In this document: piece by piece, positions 9,358 to 18,798 of the stretch
Numbering within the stretch: the stretch's first letter is position 1
How the letters are laid out: the number at the start of each line of letters is the position of its first letter
Assembly: GCA_003218975.1 (NCBI GenBank)
Contig: QHPD01000105.1
Coordinates: 1-64,000, forward strand
Source: Verrucomicrobiota bacterium
Lineage (GTDB): Bacteria; Verrucomicrobiota; Verrucomicrobiia; Chthoniobacterales; UBA10450
Direction: 5' to 3'
Length of the DNA: 64,000 bases
Translations under genes and position numbers: made by a program
The notes under the pieces: generated by a model
What the model was told of the DNA's origin: nothing
What the model saw: only the letters and a program-made list of their open reading frames with translations
The model's database searches: none

Positions 9358-9533
9358 TTTCGTTACCGAAATTTCGAAGCACGAATTTCGAAATCCGAAA
9401 CAAATCTAAAATTCAAATGCTCAAAAATCGCGTCCGCGAAAGGGATTTCGAATTTTTCCGCACAGCCATGAAAGTTGACCTGTAAGGTTCTTGCGGGATA
9501 AAAGAGGCCTTTGCCACAAACGCGTCTACAACC

Positions 9534-10073
9534 ATGGCTGTCCAGAATCTCTTTCCGCCGATTCATTTCTCTGTGCCGATCGTTGGCGCGTTGATCGGCG
9601 TTGTGGTTCTGTTGTTTGGGCGAAAACTATTCTGGCTTTGCGTCGCGGCGGCAGGATTTGTAGCGGGCGCAGAGATTGCGCCGCATCTTGTTCATGAGCC
9701 ATCACCGCTTCTGCAACTCACGGTGGCACTCGTTCTTGGCTTAATTGGCGCCCTGCTGGCGTTCCTGCTGCAAAAAATTGCGATTGCAGTCGTTGGCTTC
9801 CTCGCGGGCGGCAAGTTGGCGGGCGCGATCGCAGCAGCGTTTTTTGTCCATTACGCGCAGCATTCGACGATCATTTTTGTGATCGGCGGCATCGTTGGCG
9901 CTATTCTCATGCTCGTCTTATTTGATTGGGCACTCATCGTTGTGTCGTCCCTCATTGGCGCGCATTTGATTCAAAGCGCGATTGTCCTTCCGCCATCGGG
10001 ATCGACCATCTTGTTCCTCGGCCTCGCAGTCATCGGTATCCTTGTTCAAGCCGCATCTTTACGGAGAGCGTAA
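9534..10073 (+). CDS. Multi-TM membrane protein (DUF4203/TM7S3-TM198-like pattern)
   Basis: 179 aa, about seven hydrophobic helices rich in Gly. Confidence 0.7.
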   Translation: MAVQNLFPPIHFSVPIVGALIGVVVLLFGRKLFWLCVAAAGFVAGAEIAPHLVHEPSPLLQLTVALVLGLIGALLAFLLQKIAIAVVGFLAGGKLAGAIAAAFFVHYAQHSTIIFVIGGIVGAILMLVLFDWALIVVSSLIGAHLIQSAIVLPPSGSTILFLGLAVIGILVQAASLRRA

Positions 10074-10133
10074 CCATCGGATGATGGCGACTTTTTTGCT
10101 GACAAATCCCAGTGCATTCACAACAATGCGCAA

Positions 10134-10340
10134 ATGAACTCGCCAACAACCGGATTACGCGTCGCAAGCGTCATCTTCGCTATTTTTTTCCTGGGTCACC
10201 TCCTCCGATTGATCAACCATGCCCAAGTCACGGTTGGCACCCATACCATTCCAATGAGCCTGAGCTGGATCGCGCTTGTCGTTGCCGCAATTCTTTGTAT
10301 CTGGATGTGGCGACTTTCGAATCTGAGGGGAATCGCATAG
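10134..10340 (+). CDS. Small two-TM membrane protein, unknown function
   Basis: VASVIFAIFFLGHLLRLINHAQVTVGTHTIPMSLSWIALVVAAILCIWMWRLS, convincing two-helix topology. Confidence 0.55.
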   Translation: MNSPTTGLRVASVIFAIFFLGHLLRLINHAQVTVGTHTIPMSLSWIALVVAAILCIWMWRLSNLRGIA

Positions 10341-11531
10341 TTGCTTTCTGAGCCATTCTGCCGGGAAATCTATAAAAGATCGATCCAGGTGCGCAATGGA
10401 GGCGCAGCCGAGCAGTTTGAGAGTGCGAATGAGATCCGTGCGCAGGATTTCGATCGCTCGCGTGACACCCACTTCGCCAGCGGCGCCAAGACCGTACGCA
10501 TAGGCGCGTCCCGTTAGAACAGCTCGTGCGCCGAGGCAGAGCGCCTTGACGATATCGCTGCCACGGCGGATCCCGCCATCCAACAGCACTTCAACGCGAT
10601 CGCCGACGGCAGACAAAACTTCAGGCAGCATCTGCAAGGTTGGTGCAACGCCATCGAGCTGCCGCCCGCCGTGATTGGATACTACCAACGCATTTGCGCC
10701 TACATCGACTGCGCGCCGCGCATCTTCTCCAGTATGCACGCCTTTGATGATGATAGGGCTGTTCCAGGCGTCGCGGATCCAGCTGAGATCTTGCCAGCTC
10801 ACCACGGCCTGCTCCAAAGCAGTCGTCACATCCGCATACAACATCGGCCCCTTTCCGGGAATGATGACGTTGGCAAACTTCATTAATCCGCCGTCCGCCA
10901 GAAAAGCCGCCAGCCAGCGCGGCTTGGTGAACAGTTGCCTCACAAACGGCAAGATTTCCCGGAGGTTTCCGCTCAAGAGCTCTTTGGCGCCGTTGCGAAT
11001 GTCGCGCTCTCGCATCCCGGCGACAGCAGTATCAATCGTAACAACAAGCGCTGAAAAACCTGCTTTGCGCGCGCGCTCGATTGCCGCAAGCGCGCAATCA
11101 CGCCCGCCCACGAGATAAAGCTGATACCAGACCGGCCCTTCCGATGCAGCAGCAACATCTTCCAGGCGGCAACCCGACAGCGTCGAGAGTGTATAGATGA
11201 TACCCGCTCTCCCGGCGGCGCGCGCGGCCGCTTCTTCGCCGCGCGGATACATCAGCCGACAGCTGCCAACAGGCGCAAGAATCAACGGCATTGAGAGTGA
11301 GGTCCCAAGCACTGCCGTGCGCAGATCGCACGCGGGCGTGGCTATCGCGCAACGCGGCCGGAGTGTCACTGCCTCAAATGCCTGACAGTTGGCGCGCAAG
11401 GTCCGTTCGGCCTCTGCGCCGCCGTCAATGTAGTCGAATACAACACGAGGCAGTCGGCGTTTCGCGATCCGGCGCAAATCTTCGATGTTGATCACGCGCG
11501 GCGGTTGAACTGATCGAGACATGCGTCCCAC
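10155..11531 (-). CDS. FMN-dependent alpha-hydroxy acid oxidase/dehydrogenase; conserved domain appears to end near LDRSFIDFPAEWL, with an extra C-terminal tail overlapping the 10134 ORF
   Basis: INIEDLRRIAKRRLPRVVFDYIDGGAEAERTLRAN, IIIKGVHTGEDARRAVDVGANALVVSNHGGRQLDG. Confidence 0.92.
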   Translation of the reverse strand: MGRMSRSVQPPRVINIEDLRRIAKRRLPRVVFDYIDGGAEAERTLRANCQAFEAVTLRPRCAIATPACDLRTAVLGTSLSMPLILAPVGSCRLMYPRGEEAAARAAGRAGIIYTLSTLSGCRLEDVAAASEGPVWYQLYLVGGRDCALAAIERARKAGFSALVVTIDTAVAGMRERDIRNGAKELLSGNLREILPFVRQLFTKPRWLAAFLADGGLMKFANVIIPGKGPMLYADVTTALEQAVVSWQDLSWIRDAWNSPIIIKGVHTGEDARRAVDVGANALVVSNHGGRQLDGVAPTLQMLPEVLSAVGDRVEVLLDGGIRRGSDIVKALCLGARAVLTGRAYAYGLGAAGEVGVTRAIEILRTDLIRTLKLLGCASIAHLDRSFIDFPAEWLRKQLCDSPQIRKSPHPDTKNCGNDKRDPAQAHWNGMGANRDLGMVDQSEEVTQEKNSEDDACDA

Positions 11532-11542
11532 GCCACAGAGTC

Positions 11543-13066
11543 TTAGTGCCGAAAATGCCGGACCCGAGTGAAGATCATCGCCATGTTACGCTCGTTGGCA
11601 GCGGCTATCACTTCTTCGTCACGAATCGAGCCGCCAGGCTGAATCGCGCAGGTTGCGCCGGCATTTGCGGCGGCGATCAGCGCATCAGGAAAAGGAAAGA
11701 AAGCATCGCTAGCCACAGCACTGGCTTTGAGGGAGAGCCCAGCTTCTTCAGCCTTCCAAATCGCAATGCGCGACGCGTCGATACGCGACATCTGCCCGGC
11801 GCCAATCCCGAGCGTACGATCCGCGCTCGCATAAACGATCGCATTCGATTTCACGTGCTTGACGACTCGCGATCCAAACAACATGGCTTTCAATTCCGTT
11901 TTTGTTGGCTGCCTCTTGGTCACTACGTTTTCCCGAATGGCGTTCGCGCTGTCTGCGTCCTGCACGAGCACACCGCCGCAAACCGACCGAATATCTCTTG
12001 TCGGTCTTGCTTCGGTTGCCGCGGTCAGCAGCCGAACGAGACGCAGGTTCTTTTTCTTTTGCAAGATGCCTCGCGCCTCAGCGTCAAAATCCGGCGCGAT
12101 GATCACTTCGCTGAAAATCTCGCTAATCGCTTTAGCCAGCGGCTCACCAAGTGGCCGATTGCAAATAATGATCCCACCAAAAGGCGCTTGCTTATCTGTA
12201 GCAAACGCTTTGTCCCATGCCTTCCGAAGATCAGCATCCGAACCTACGCCGCACGGATTCGTATGCTTAAGAATCGCAACGGTTGGGTCGTCAAATTCAC
12301 CAATCAAGTTCGTCGCAGCGCTGATATCCAGGATGTTGTTAAAGGAAAGCTCCTTGCCATGCAGTTTCTCGAAGTGTTTATCAAAATCGCCGTAGAGTGC
12401 GGCCTTCTGATGCGGATTCTCCCCGTAACGCAGACGAGTCACCAACGGCAACGAGAGCGAGAACGAAGCGTCGGTTGCCTGCTCTTTTTCCAGAAAATTA
12501 CTGATCACGCGGTCGTACTCCGAGGTTTTGATGAATGCTTTGATGGCGAGTCGCTCGCGCAGTTTCAGAGTCGTTTCACCGTTGTTCTCCCGCATATTTT
12601 CCAGCACTGTGTCGTAATCTGCCGGATCAACAACTACCGTGACCGATTCGTAGTTTTTTGCGGCGCTGCGAATCATTGATGGCCCGCCAATGTCGATATT
12701 CTCGATCGCTTGAGCCAAGGTCACATCCGGCTTGCCGATCGTTTCTTCGAATGGATACAGGTTCACTACGACCAGATCGATCGGCTCGAACCCGCACTCG
12801 CGCGCTTCGGCTTCGTGTTTCGGATTGCCGCGTTTGTAGAGCAGGCCGCCATGCACGCGCGGATGCAGAGTCTTCACCCGACCTTCGAGAACTTCGGGAA
12901 ACGCGGTGAAGCTGGAAATCTCGCGCACCGGAATTTTTTCTCTCCTTAGCAGCTCTGCCGTTCCGCCGGTGGAAATAATATCGACGCCTTGACGCTCCAA
13001 CGCCCGCGCGAATGAAGCGATGACACTTTTATCCGAAACGGAGATGAGAGCGCGGGAAATTTTCAT
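11543..13066 (-). CDS. purH: Bifunctional AICAR formyltransferase/IMP cyclohydrolase
   Basis: [63 protein letters not shown]. Confidence 0.97.
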   Translation of the reverse strand: MKISRALISVSDKSVIASFARALERQGVDIISTGGTAELLRREKIPVREISSFTAFPEVLEGRVKTLHPRVHGGLLYKRGNPKHEAEARECGFEPIDLVVVNLYPFEETIGKPDVTLAQAIENIDIGGPSMIRSAAKNYESVTVVVDPADYDTVLENMRENNGETTLKLRERLAIKAFIKTSEYDRVISNFLEKEQATDASFSLSLPLVTRLRYGENPHQKAALYGDFDKHFEKLHGKELSFNNILDISAATNLIGEFDDPTVAILKHTNPCGVGSDADLRKAWDKAFATDKQAPFGGIIICNRPLGEPLAKAISEIFSEVIIAPDFDAEARGILQKKKNLRLVRLLTAATEARPTRDIRSVCGGVLVQDADSANAIRENVVTKRQPTKTELKAMLFGSRVVKHVKSNAIVYASADRTLGIGAGQMSRIDASRIAIWKAEEAGLSLKASAVASDAFFPFPDALIAAANAGATCAIQPGGSIRDEEVIAAANERNMAMIFTRVRHFRH

Positions 13067-13071
13067 TTGTC

Positions 13072-13140
13072 GTTAACATCGTGATTCGCTAATTCGTTAC
13101 ATCGATTCACGATTCACGACTCACGATTCACGCGACCGAT
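13072..13140. repeat. Intergenic GATTCACGATTCACGA-type word-repeat tract
   Basis: CGTGATTCGCTAATTCGTTACATCGATTCACGATTCACGACTCACGATTCACG. Confidence 0.75.
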
Positions 13141-14085
13141 TCAGCGATCGAGAATCACGTTTTTCGCCGCGGGATAAAGCACAGGGCAACAACCGATCGT
13201 TTGACAAAACGCTTTGCTAAAATGGCTGAGGCTGGAATAACCGACTTCGGTCGCGGCCTCGGTGACATTGTAGCGTCCACTGCGCAACAGCTCCGCGGCG
13301 CGTTCCATCCGCACATTGCGCAGATATTGCGGAATCGTGAGACCAACCTCGCGGGAAAAAATACGGCTCAGGTAAAACGGACTACATCCCACCTCTTGGC
13401 CCAACATTTCCAGCGTCGGCGGGTTGATCAGATCGCGCCCCAGAATCTCCTTGACCCGCTCGACGCGCTCCCGCGCTACGCGTTTTTGCCGCACGCAGAA
13501 AAATTCCCGGTCTTTTGGCGCGAAAAGAAAATGCGCCATCAGCTCGAGTGCTTTGCTTTGGTACCAGAGAATCTGGGCCGCTTTCGCTACCGGCGGTTCG
13601 CGCAAGCTCGCCACGACGTTACGTTGTTGGATTGACATCAGCCGCGTCGGCGCAACCACGGTCACGTTGCTATCACCGAAAATCACGCGGCGAATCGCTG
13701 GCTCGAGATCGGCTTCGATTTGCACAAATTGTTTCTGTAAGTGCGAGCGCGAAAATTCCAACGTAACAAATTGGTGATGATCACGCGCGTGCCGCGACGC
13801 CGGCAATGGTTCGTCGGCGACTGCGTAGTAGCCGGAGTTGCCCGGGAGATAATCACTGCGCGTCTGGCCTCGTGTGCCAACCGCGCCGCGGCCATCGAGA
13901 TTCAGACAAAACTCCAGGCTGTGCGGATGAAAACTGCGGCCCCAATCGAGCGCTTGCTCGGTTCGAAAATCATGCCACTCGATGCTCACGCCTAGGCGAT
14001 CGAAATCGCCATAAAGCTGACGCCAGCCTGGGGCCACCTCCTTCCACGCGTCCTGCTCGCCGTGCGTTGCCTCATTCGAAACCAT
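13141..14085 (-). CDS. AraC family transcriptional regulator
   Basis: C-terminal double HTH: LEMLGQEVGCSPFYLSRIFSREVGLTIPQYLRNVRMERAAELLRSGRYNVTEAATEVGYSSLSHFSKAF. Confidence 0.92.
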   Translation of the reverse strand: MVSNEATHGEQDAWKEVAPGWRQLYGDFDRLGVSIEWHDFRTEQALDWGRSFHPHSLEFCLNLDGRGAVGTRGQTRSDYLPGNSGYYAVADEPLPASRHARDHHQFVTLEFSRSHLQKQFVQIEADLEPAIRRVIFGDSNVTVVAPTRLMSIQQRNVVASLREPPVAKAAQILWYQSKALELMAHFLFAPKDREFFCVRQKRVARERVERVKEILGRDLINPPTLEMLGQEVGCSPFYLSRIFSREVGLTIPQYLRNVRMERAAELLRSGRYNVTEAATEVGYSSLSHFSKAFCQTIGCCPVLYPAAKNVILDR

Positions 14086-14206
14086 CGCGTCTAATTACCA
14101 GTGCTGCCGCCCGGAATGCAAGTGGACGTGATTCGTTACATCGGATCACGAATCTTGAATCTTGAGTCTCGATTTACGTTCGATCCCTCAATCAACCAAT
14201 TGCCTG

Positions 14207-14899
14207 CTACTCGCGATTAATGAAATCGGAAAACGAATGTTTCACTCTTTCAAACATGCCTCGCGCTTCTTCTTGGGTTCGATGGAATGCGCGTTTGATT
14301 CGGGCCTCAATGCCGGTCAGCATTCCGCGCTCTTCCGCGTCGTACTCGGTTTCCACGTCTTCCATTGTTGTGCCGGCAAACATTCCTTCCGTACGTCTAA
14401 CTGTACCGCGCGTCGCGCCGATGTTGATCGTCCCGACCGGGCGCGATGATTTGTTGACAAGGGTAACGATCCAAACCGGCTCGCCACGCTCGTCCGTGCG
14501 CAAAGTGTAATCGACCGTGGCAAACTTGGTATGCGATGTTTGCGCAGTATGACTTGCCAGCGCGTACGCTCCGCTGGAATCAAGATTTAGGCGCGCCATG
14601 TCAATCGTTGCGCCTTCGGCAGAACCAGCAACCGATCCGCGTGGCGCTCCTTCGGAACCAATCCGCCCGTCATGGACGACAACTTCGCGTACGCCGCCGC
14701 CCGCGTCTGGGCTCTCCAGAACAATGTTCCATTTCTTTGGCTGCGGATCGCCTTCAACACCAGTGATCGAGACAATGTGATGGAGAGCATTCCGGCCTGA
14801 TTCCCTGGCAACCACGCGCAGAGCTTCGTAGGCGGTCGCATGTTCCTGCGCCAGCGCCGGATTAACAAAAAGTAAAAGAGCCACTAACGATCTCCACAT
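14207..14899 (-). CDS. Secreted hypothetical protein
   Basis: In-frame Met at 14899 gives signal peptide MWRSLVALLLFVNPALAQ; ORF extension to 15088 looks non-coding. Confidence 0.65.
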   Translation of the reverse strand: MWRSLVALLLFVNPALAQEHATAYEALRVVARESGRNALHHIVSITGVEGDPQPKKWNIVLESPDAGGGVREVVVHDGRIGSEGAPRGSVAGSAEGATIDMARLNLDSSGAYALASHTAQTSHTKFATVDYTLRTDERGEPVWIVTLVNKSSRPVGTINIGATRGTVRRTEGMFAGTTMEDVETEYDAEERGMLTGIEARIKRAFHRTQEEARGMFERVKHSFSDFINRE

Positions 14900-15055
14900 T
14901 GTGATAAAAGTGAATAACTGTTTTAGTCCCAGTTCAATGACTTTTGCGGTTACGATCGCCGTTTTTGTAATTTCCGATATGGCTGGCAGGTGCCATAAGC
15001 GTGTGTTCCAAGCTTGATCGCGCGCGAGATATGTGCTCAAGCGTTGGCGTAGCCG

Positions 15056-15457
15056 ATGAAGAGAAAGACCATCGAATTCGCCAGTCATACCGGCAACCTG
15101 GCATTAATGCGCAATTGTGTTCGCGACTTTCTCAACGGTTATCCGTTTTCCGATAAAGAACGATTACTGATGGTGCTCGGCGTGGATGAAGCGTGCACGA
15201 ATATCATTCGCCACGCCTATCAATTGCGCGACGACCAGCTGATCGCATTGCACATGGAAGAGTCGCGAACATGCATTCGGATGCGTTTGCGAGACTACGG
15301 CCAACAAGTTGGACCGCACCAAATGAGGGGGCGCTCCGGCGACGTGCTTAAGCCAGGCGGACTCGGTTTGTATCTCATTCGTACCGCATTTGACGGCGTC
15401 GATTATGTACTTAAGCCTCGTGGCACGGAGCTCGTCCTGACAAAGAATTTGGAGTAG
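15056..15457 (+). CDS. ATP-binding protein, anti-sigma regulatory factor-like (HATPase_c_2)
   Basis: [44 protein letters not shown]. Confidence 0.88.
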   Translation: MKRKTIEFASHTGNLALMRNCVRDFLNGYPFSDKERLLMVLGVDEACTNIIRHAYQLRDDQLIALHMEESRTCIRMRLRDYGQQVGPHQMRGRSGDVLKPGGLGLYLIRTAFDGVDYVLKPRGTELVLTKNLE

Positions 15458-15464
15458 CATCGAG

Positions 15465-15510
15465 AATCGTGAATCGCTCTTGCGATATATCAATGTATCG
15501 ATTCACGATT
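15465..15510. repeat. Perfect 12-bp inverted repeat AATCGTGAATCG / CGATTCACGATT upstream of ruvB
   Basis: 15465-15476 and 15499-15510 are exact reverse complements, 22-nt spacer. Confidence 0.85.
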
Positions 15511-15521
15511 TAACATTTCCC

Positions 15522-16532
15522 ATGAAACCGCCGGAACCAGATGCCGCTTTTGAAATTTCGCTGCGGCCACCAGCCTTCAGCGAGTTCAATGGACAGGTAA
15601 AGGTCCGCGAACGCTTGGAATTAATGGTGGAAGCGGCAAAACGGCGTGGGGACGTGCTCGAGCACATTTTGTTGAGCGGCCCGTCCGGTCTGGGGAAAAC
15701 CACGCTTGCCTACATCATTGCGAATGCCATGAGCGTAAACATCAAAAACACCAGCGGACCCGTGGTCGAAAAAGCCGGTGAACTCGCCGGACTTTTAACC
15801 AGCCTCGAAAAGGGCGACGTACTTTTCATTGACGAAATCCATCGGCTGCAACCCGCCATCGAAGAATATCTTTATCCGGCGATGGAGGATTACCGGCTCG
15901 ACATCATCATCGACCAGGGACCTCAGGCGCGCAGCCTTCGTCTCAATCTGCCGAAGTTCACGCTCATAGGTGCGACCACGCGCGCCGGAATGGTGAGCGC
16001 GCCACTTCGGTCGCGTTTCGGCATGACCGCGCGGCTAGACTATTACAATGCCGAAGAAATGCAGAAAATCATTCTACGCAGCGCGCATTTGCTCGGAGTG
16101 GAAATCGACGCGGCCGGTGCAGCTGAGATCGCCGCGCGCTCACGCGGCACGCCGCGCACGGCGAACAATCTCCTCCGATGGGTGCGCGATTACGTGCAGG
16201 TCAAGGCAGATGGAAAAATCACAGCAGAGCTGGCTGATCGCGCGCTGGCCATGCTCGAGATCGATCGCGATGGCTTCGATCAGTGGGACAAGCGCATCAT
16301 CGAAACGTTGATCCACAAATTCAATGGCGGACCAGTCGGTCTGAATTCGCTTGCTGTGGCGGTCGGCGAAGAAGCCGGCACGCTCGAGGAAGTAAACGAG
16401 CCATACCTGATTATGGAAGGGTACATCAAGCGCACTCCGCAAGGCCGCGTCGCAACAGCAAACGCGTATCGTAAGCTCGGCCTAAAGCCGCCGACCGGCG
16501 CACAAAGCGAATTATTTGGTAGGGGCGATTGA
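15522..16532 (+). CDS. ruvB: Holliday junction branch migration helicase RuvB (ORF opens at 15480)
   Basis: [51 protein letters not shown]. Confidence 0.97.
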   Translation: MKPPEPDAAFEISLRPPAFSEFNGQVKVRERLELMVEAAKRRGDVLEHILLSGPSGLGKTTLAYIIANAMSVNIKNTSGPVVEKAGELAGLLTSLEKGDVLFIDEIHRLQPAIEEYLYPAMEDYRLDIIIDQGPQARSLRLNLPKFTLIGATTRAGMVSAPLRSRFGMTARLDYYNAEEMQKIILRSAHLLGVEIDAAGAAEIAARSRGTPRTANNLLRWVRDYVQVKADGKITAELADRALAMLEIDRDGFDQWDKRIIETLIHKFNGGPVGLNSLAVAVGEEAGTLEEVNEPYLIMEGYIKRTPQGRVATANAYRKLGLKPPTGAQSELFGRGD

Positions 16533-16593
16533 CCTCAATCCCCTAGGTGGTTTAGGCCTGCCACGCCGTAGCAGCGAAGGCGGGTGAACCGAC

Positions 16594-17371
16594 CTACTCT
16601 TTGGGCCATTGCAAGGCGGCGTTTAAGCGCGGCCACACGCGTAGAAACGAATTTGAATTCATAAGAAATTCAAAATCGGTCTTTAGTTCTGTGAATTGAA
16701 AATGCTGGAGCGCCGGATCGGAGCGCGGCAGCGGAATATACTGGCTCGGCTGGGCTTCAAATGTGATCGTGGGATAAATACACGCTTCACTACGCGTGAC
16801 GCGCATAAGTTCCAGAATCGAGTCGCGGTGGAACTCGCAGGTTAATCGTTCCTGATAAGCGAAAAGGAAGTAGGAGACGAGCGTCAGATCAAACGAACCG
16901 TCAGGAAAGGGCAGACTCGGCAACTCCCCGGCCACGTTACGTTCAGGGTGGTTTTGTAGTCGGACACAAAATGGAATAGGCGCACTGCCGAAACTCGCGC
17001 ATGCGTTCCGGAGTCTTGTAATAGCTCCAGCGATAGATGGGAACGTTCCCAATGGCGCGGTAAACCGCTTCGAGATCTGGCTCGGAGCGCGCCGCAATTC
17101 CTTCCGCAGACAACGAATAGATGGGATCAAATGAAATGACGCGTATGCCGCACGCGTTGGCCTCTGCGCAAAACGAACTGACCCCGCCCGCCACATCGAG
17201 TACGTCCCTTGCAATCAGCTCTTCGGGCTTTAGCAAAAAATAGCGGCGATATTCTTCAAATGTGCGTCCAAGCAGAACAACCCGATCAAGTCTGAGTCCG
17301 CGTTTTTCGGCTAGTAGCTCAGCACCCGCATCCATCGCTCTTCCTCCGTGTGGCTGGAACAGCGCGCCCAA
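16594..17371 (-). pseudogene. SAM-dependent methyltransferase-like gene split over frames
   Basis: ORF 16943-17371 (LDVAGGVSSFCAEANACGIRVISFDPIYSLS) is followed in another frame by NHPERNVAGELPSLPFPDGSFDLTLVSYFLFAY (ORF 16594-17214). Confidence 0.65.
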
Positions 17372-17401
17372 ACGTGCAGTCGAAGTGCTAACCCTCCTGA
17401 A

Positions 17402-18685
17402 TCAAGGGAAGATCGTGATCTGGCCGTTGTTGTAAGTTCCAATGCGGACCCAGGTATCATGGCGAACAGCCCAGAAATCGAAATCACCATTGGCCCGGTC
17501 ACCGGCGGAATTGAGCGCCAGCGATCCAGTGATGCCCGAATAAGCGTCCGCCTCACTCACGAATGCCGCCTTGAAAGCGTCGAAGTTCTTCAGGTTGAAC
17601 CCTTTTCGGCTTCGGCCAGCGCGCACATCTTCTAGGGCGCGCTGGATAACAAAGAGCGCATCGTAAGTGGATAGCGCAAACGCGTCGGGTTTAATTCCCG
17701 TGCGCGCTTCGATCTCGTCCGAGATTGGCTGCCACTTACTCTTCAGCGAGTCCGGCAGTCCGAAGATTGGATTTGGGTAATCTACGCTGGCCGCGAAAGC
17801 CGCAGCAGTCGCATCGCCAGTTAACGCCGCAGAAAGCGCCACGCCGTCACTGCCGTACCAATGGCGTGGAGATCGCAGCGTCGTCGCATTAGAATCGGGA
17901 TTACTTTGTGCGCTGTGAAACACGTCCACTACTTCATCGAACGCTGCCAGATAAATCGCAATTGTGGACGCCTGAGCGCCGTCATCTTGCAGCGTTTTAA
18001 TTTGCAATGCGATCGAGCTGGTCGCCGCGGTAAAGTCAGTCGTTGTCGGCTGGTACTGAAAGCCTGAAGCGACTGTGTGTCCCGCCCCGAGCGCTTCGAA
18101 CTTTGCCTGAACCGAATCGTGCAGACCGTTGTTGCCTGCATCGTTTCGCCATAGCGGGACGATGTGCTGGATTCCATCGTGCTGCATCAATGCAACGATC
18201 GCGTCAGCTTCGAGCCTGTCGTCCGGGCAAAGACGAAAGATATTGTCTCCGGCGATAGAAAGCAAGGAGGCAGTGCTGCCCTGGCTAATGACGAGAATGT
18301 TGTGCGCGTCGGCGTAGGGTTTGATCATCCTGACCTCGGAGCTCGTTTGCGGTCCGATGATGATTTGGACGCCGAGCTTATCCAGGTCCTGGATTGCTTC
18401 AAGCGCCTTCGAGGGATCGTGTTGAGTATCGCGTACAAAGAATTCGAAACGATATCCGCCGCCGTGTTGGCTAATCGCGTCTGCTTCGATCTGTTCTTCG
18501 GCAATCTGCAGCGCTGCAACCGTGTCTATCCCGAGAGTAAACCCGGATCCAGTCAGCGTAGCAAGCACGCCAATCTTGAACACCCGCTGTGAATGCAGTT
18601 TGGCAGATTGATCCCCTGCTGCCTGACCAACGAAAGCGAGCACGAGCCCACAAACCATGACACGGAAGACTTGGCGATTTTTCAT
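17402..18685 (-). CDS. ABC-type branched-chain amino-acid-like substrate-binding protein (Peripla_BP_6)
   Basis: Signal peptide; FKIGVLATLTGSGFTLGIDTVAALQIAEEQIEAD, VQIIIGPQTSSEV. Confidence 0.85.
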   Translation of the reverse strand: MKNRQVFRVMVCGLVLAFVGQAAGDQSAKLHSQRVFKIGVLATLTGSGFTLGIDTVAALQIAEEQIEADAISQHGGGYRFEFFVRDTQHDPSKALEAIQDLDKLGVQIIIGPQTSSEVRMIKPYADAHNILVISQGSTASLLSIAGDNIFRLCPDDRLEADAIVALMQHDGIQHIVPLWRNDAGNNGLHDSVQAKFEALGAGHTVASGFQYQPTTTDFTAATSSIALQIKTLQDDGAQASTIAIYLAAFDEVVDVFHSAQSNPDSNATTLRSPRHWYGSDGVALSAALTGDATAAAFAASVDYPNPIFGLPDSLKSKWQPISDEIEARTGIKPDAFALSTYDALFVIQRALEDVRAGRSRKGFNLKNFDAFKAAFVSEADAYSGITGSLALNSAGDRANGDFDFWAVRHDTWVRIGTYNNGQITIFP

Positions 18686-18798
18686 AAGCGCCCGACCATC
18701 TCCGGCCTGGCGAGACTGTCAAGAACGATCGAAACCTCACGCTGGATGATCCAACGCGTGCTTGTTGAAAATTGACCTTTAAGCGTTGAACATTTTCT

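Noticed and set aside
9212-9403. Minus-strand ORF with IGLVGFGPTACCRG and IGLVGFEPTASWSRTRRSTKLSHSP
   Set aside because: This peptide is the antisense translation of the tRNA-Pro gene and its partial copy; a known type of spurious ORF.
13072-13140. GATTCACG tracts as a CRISPR array
   Set aside because: No regularly spaced identical repeats with unique spacers and no cas genes in the window; the words are short and contiguous.
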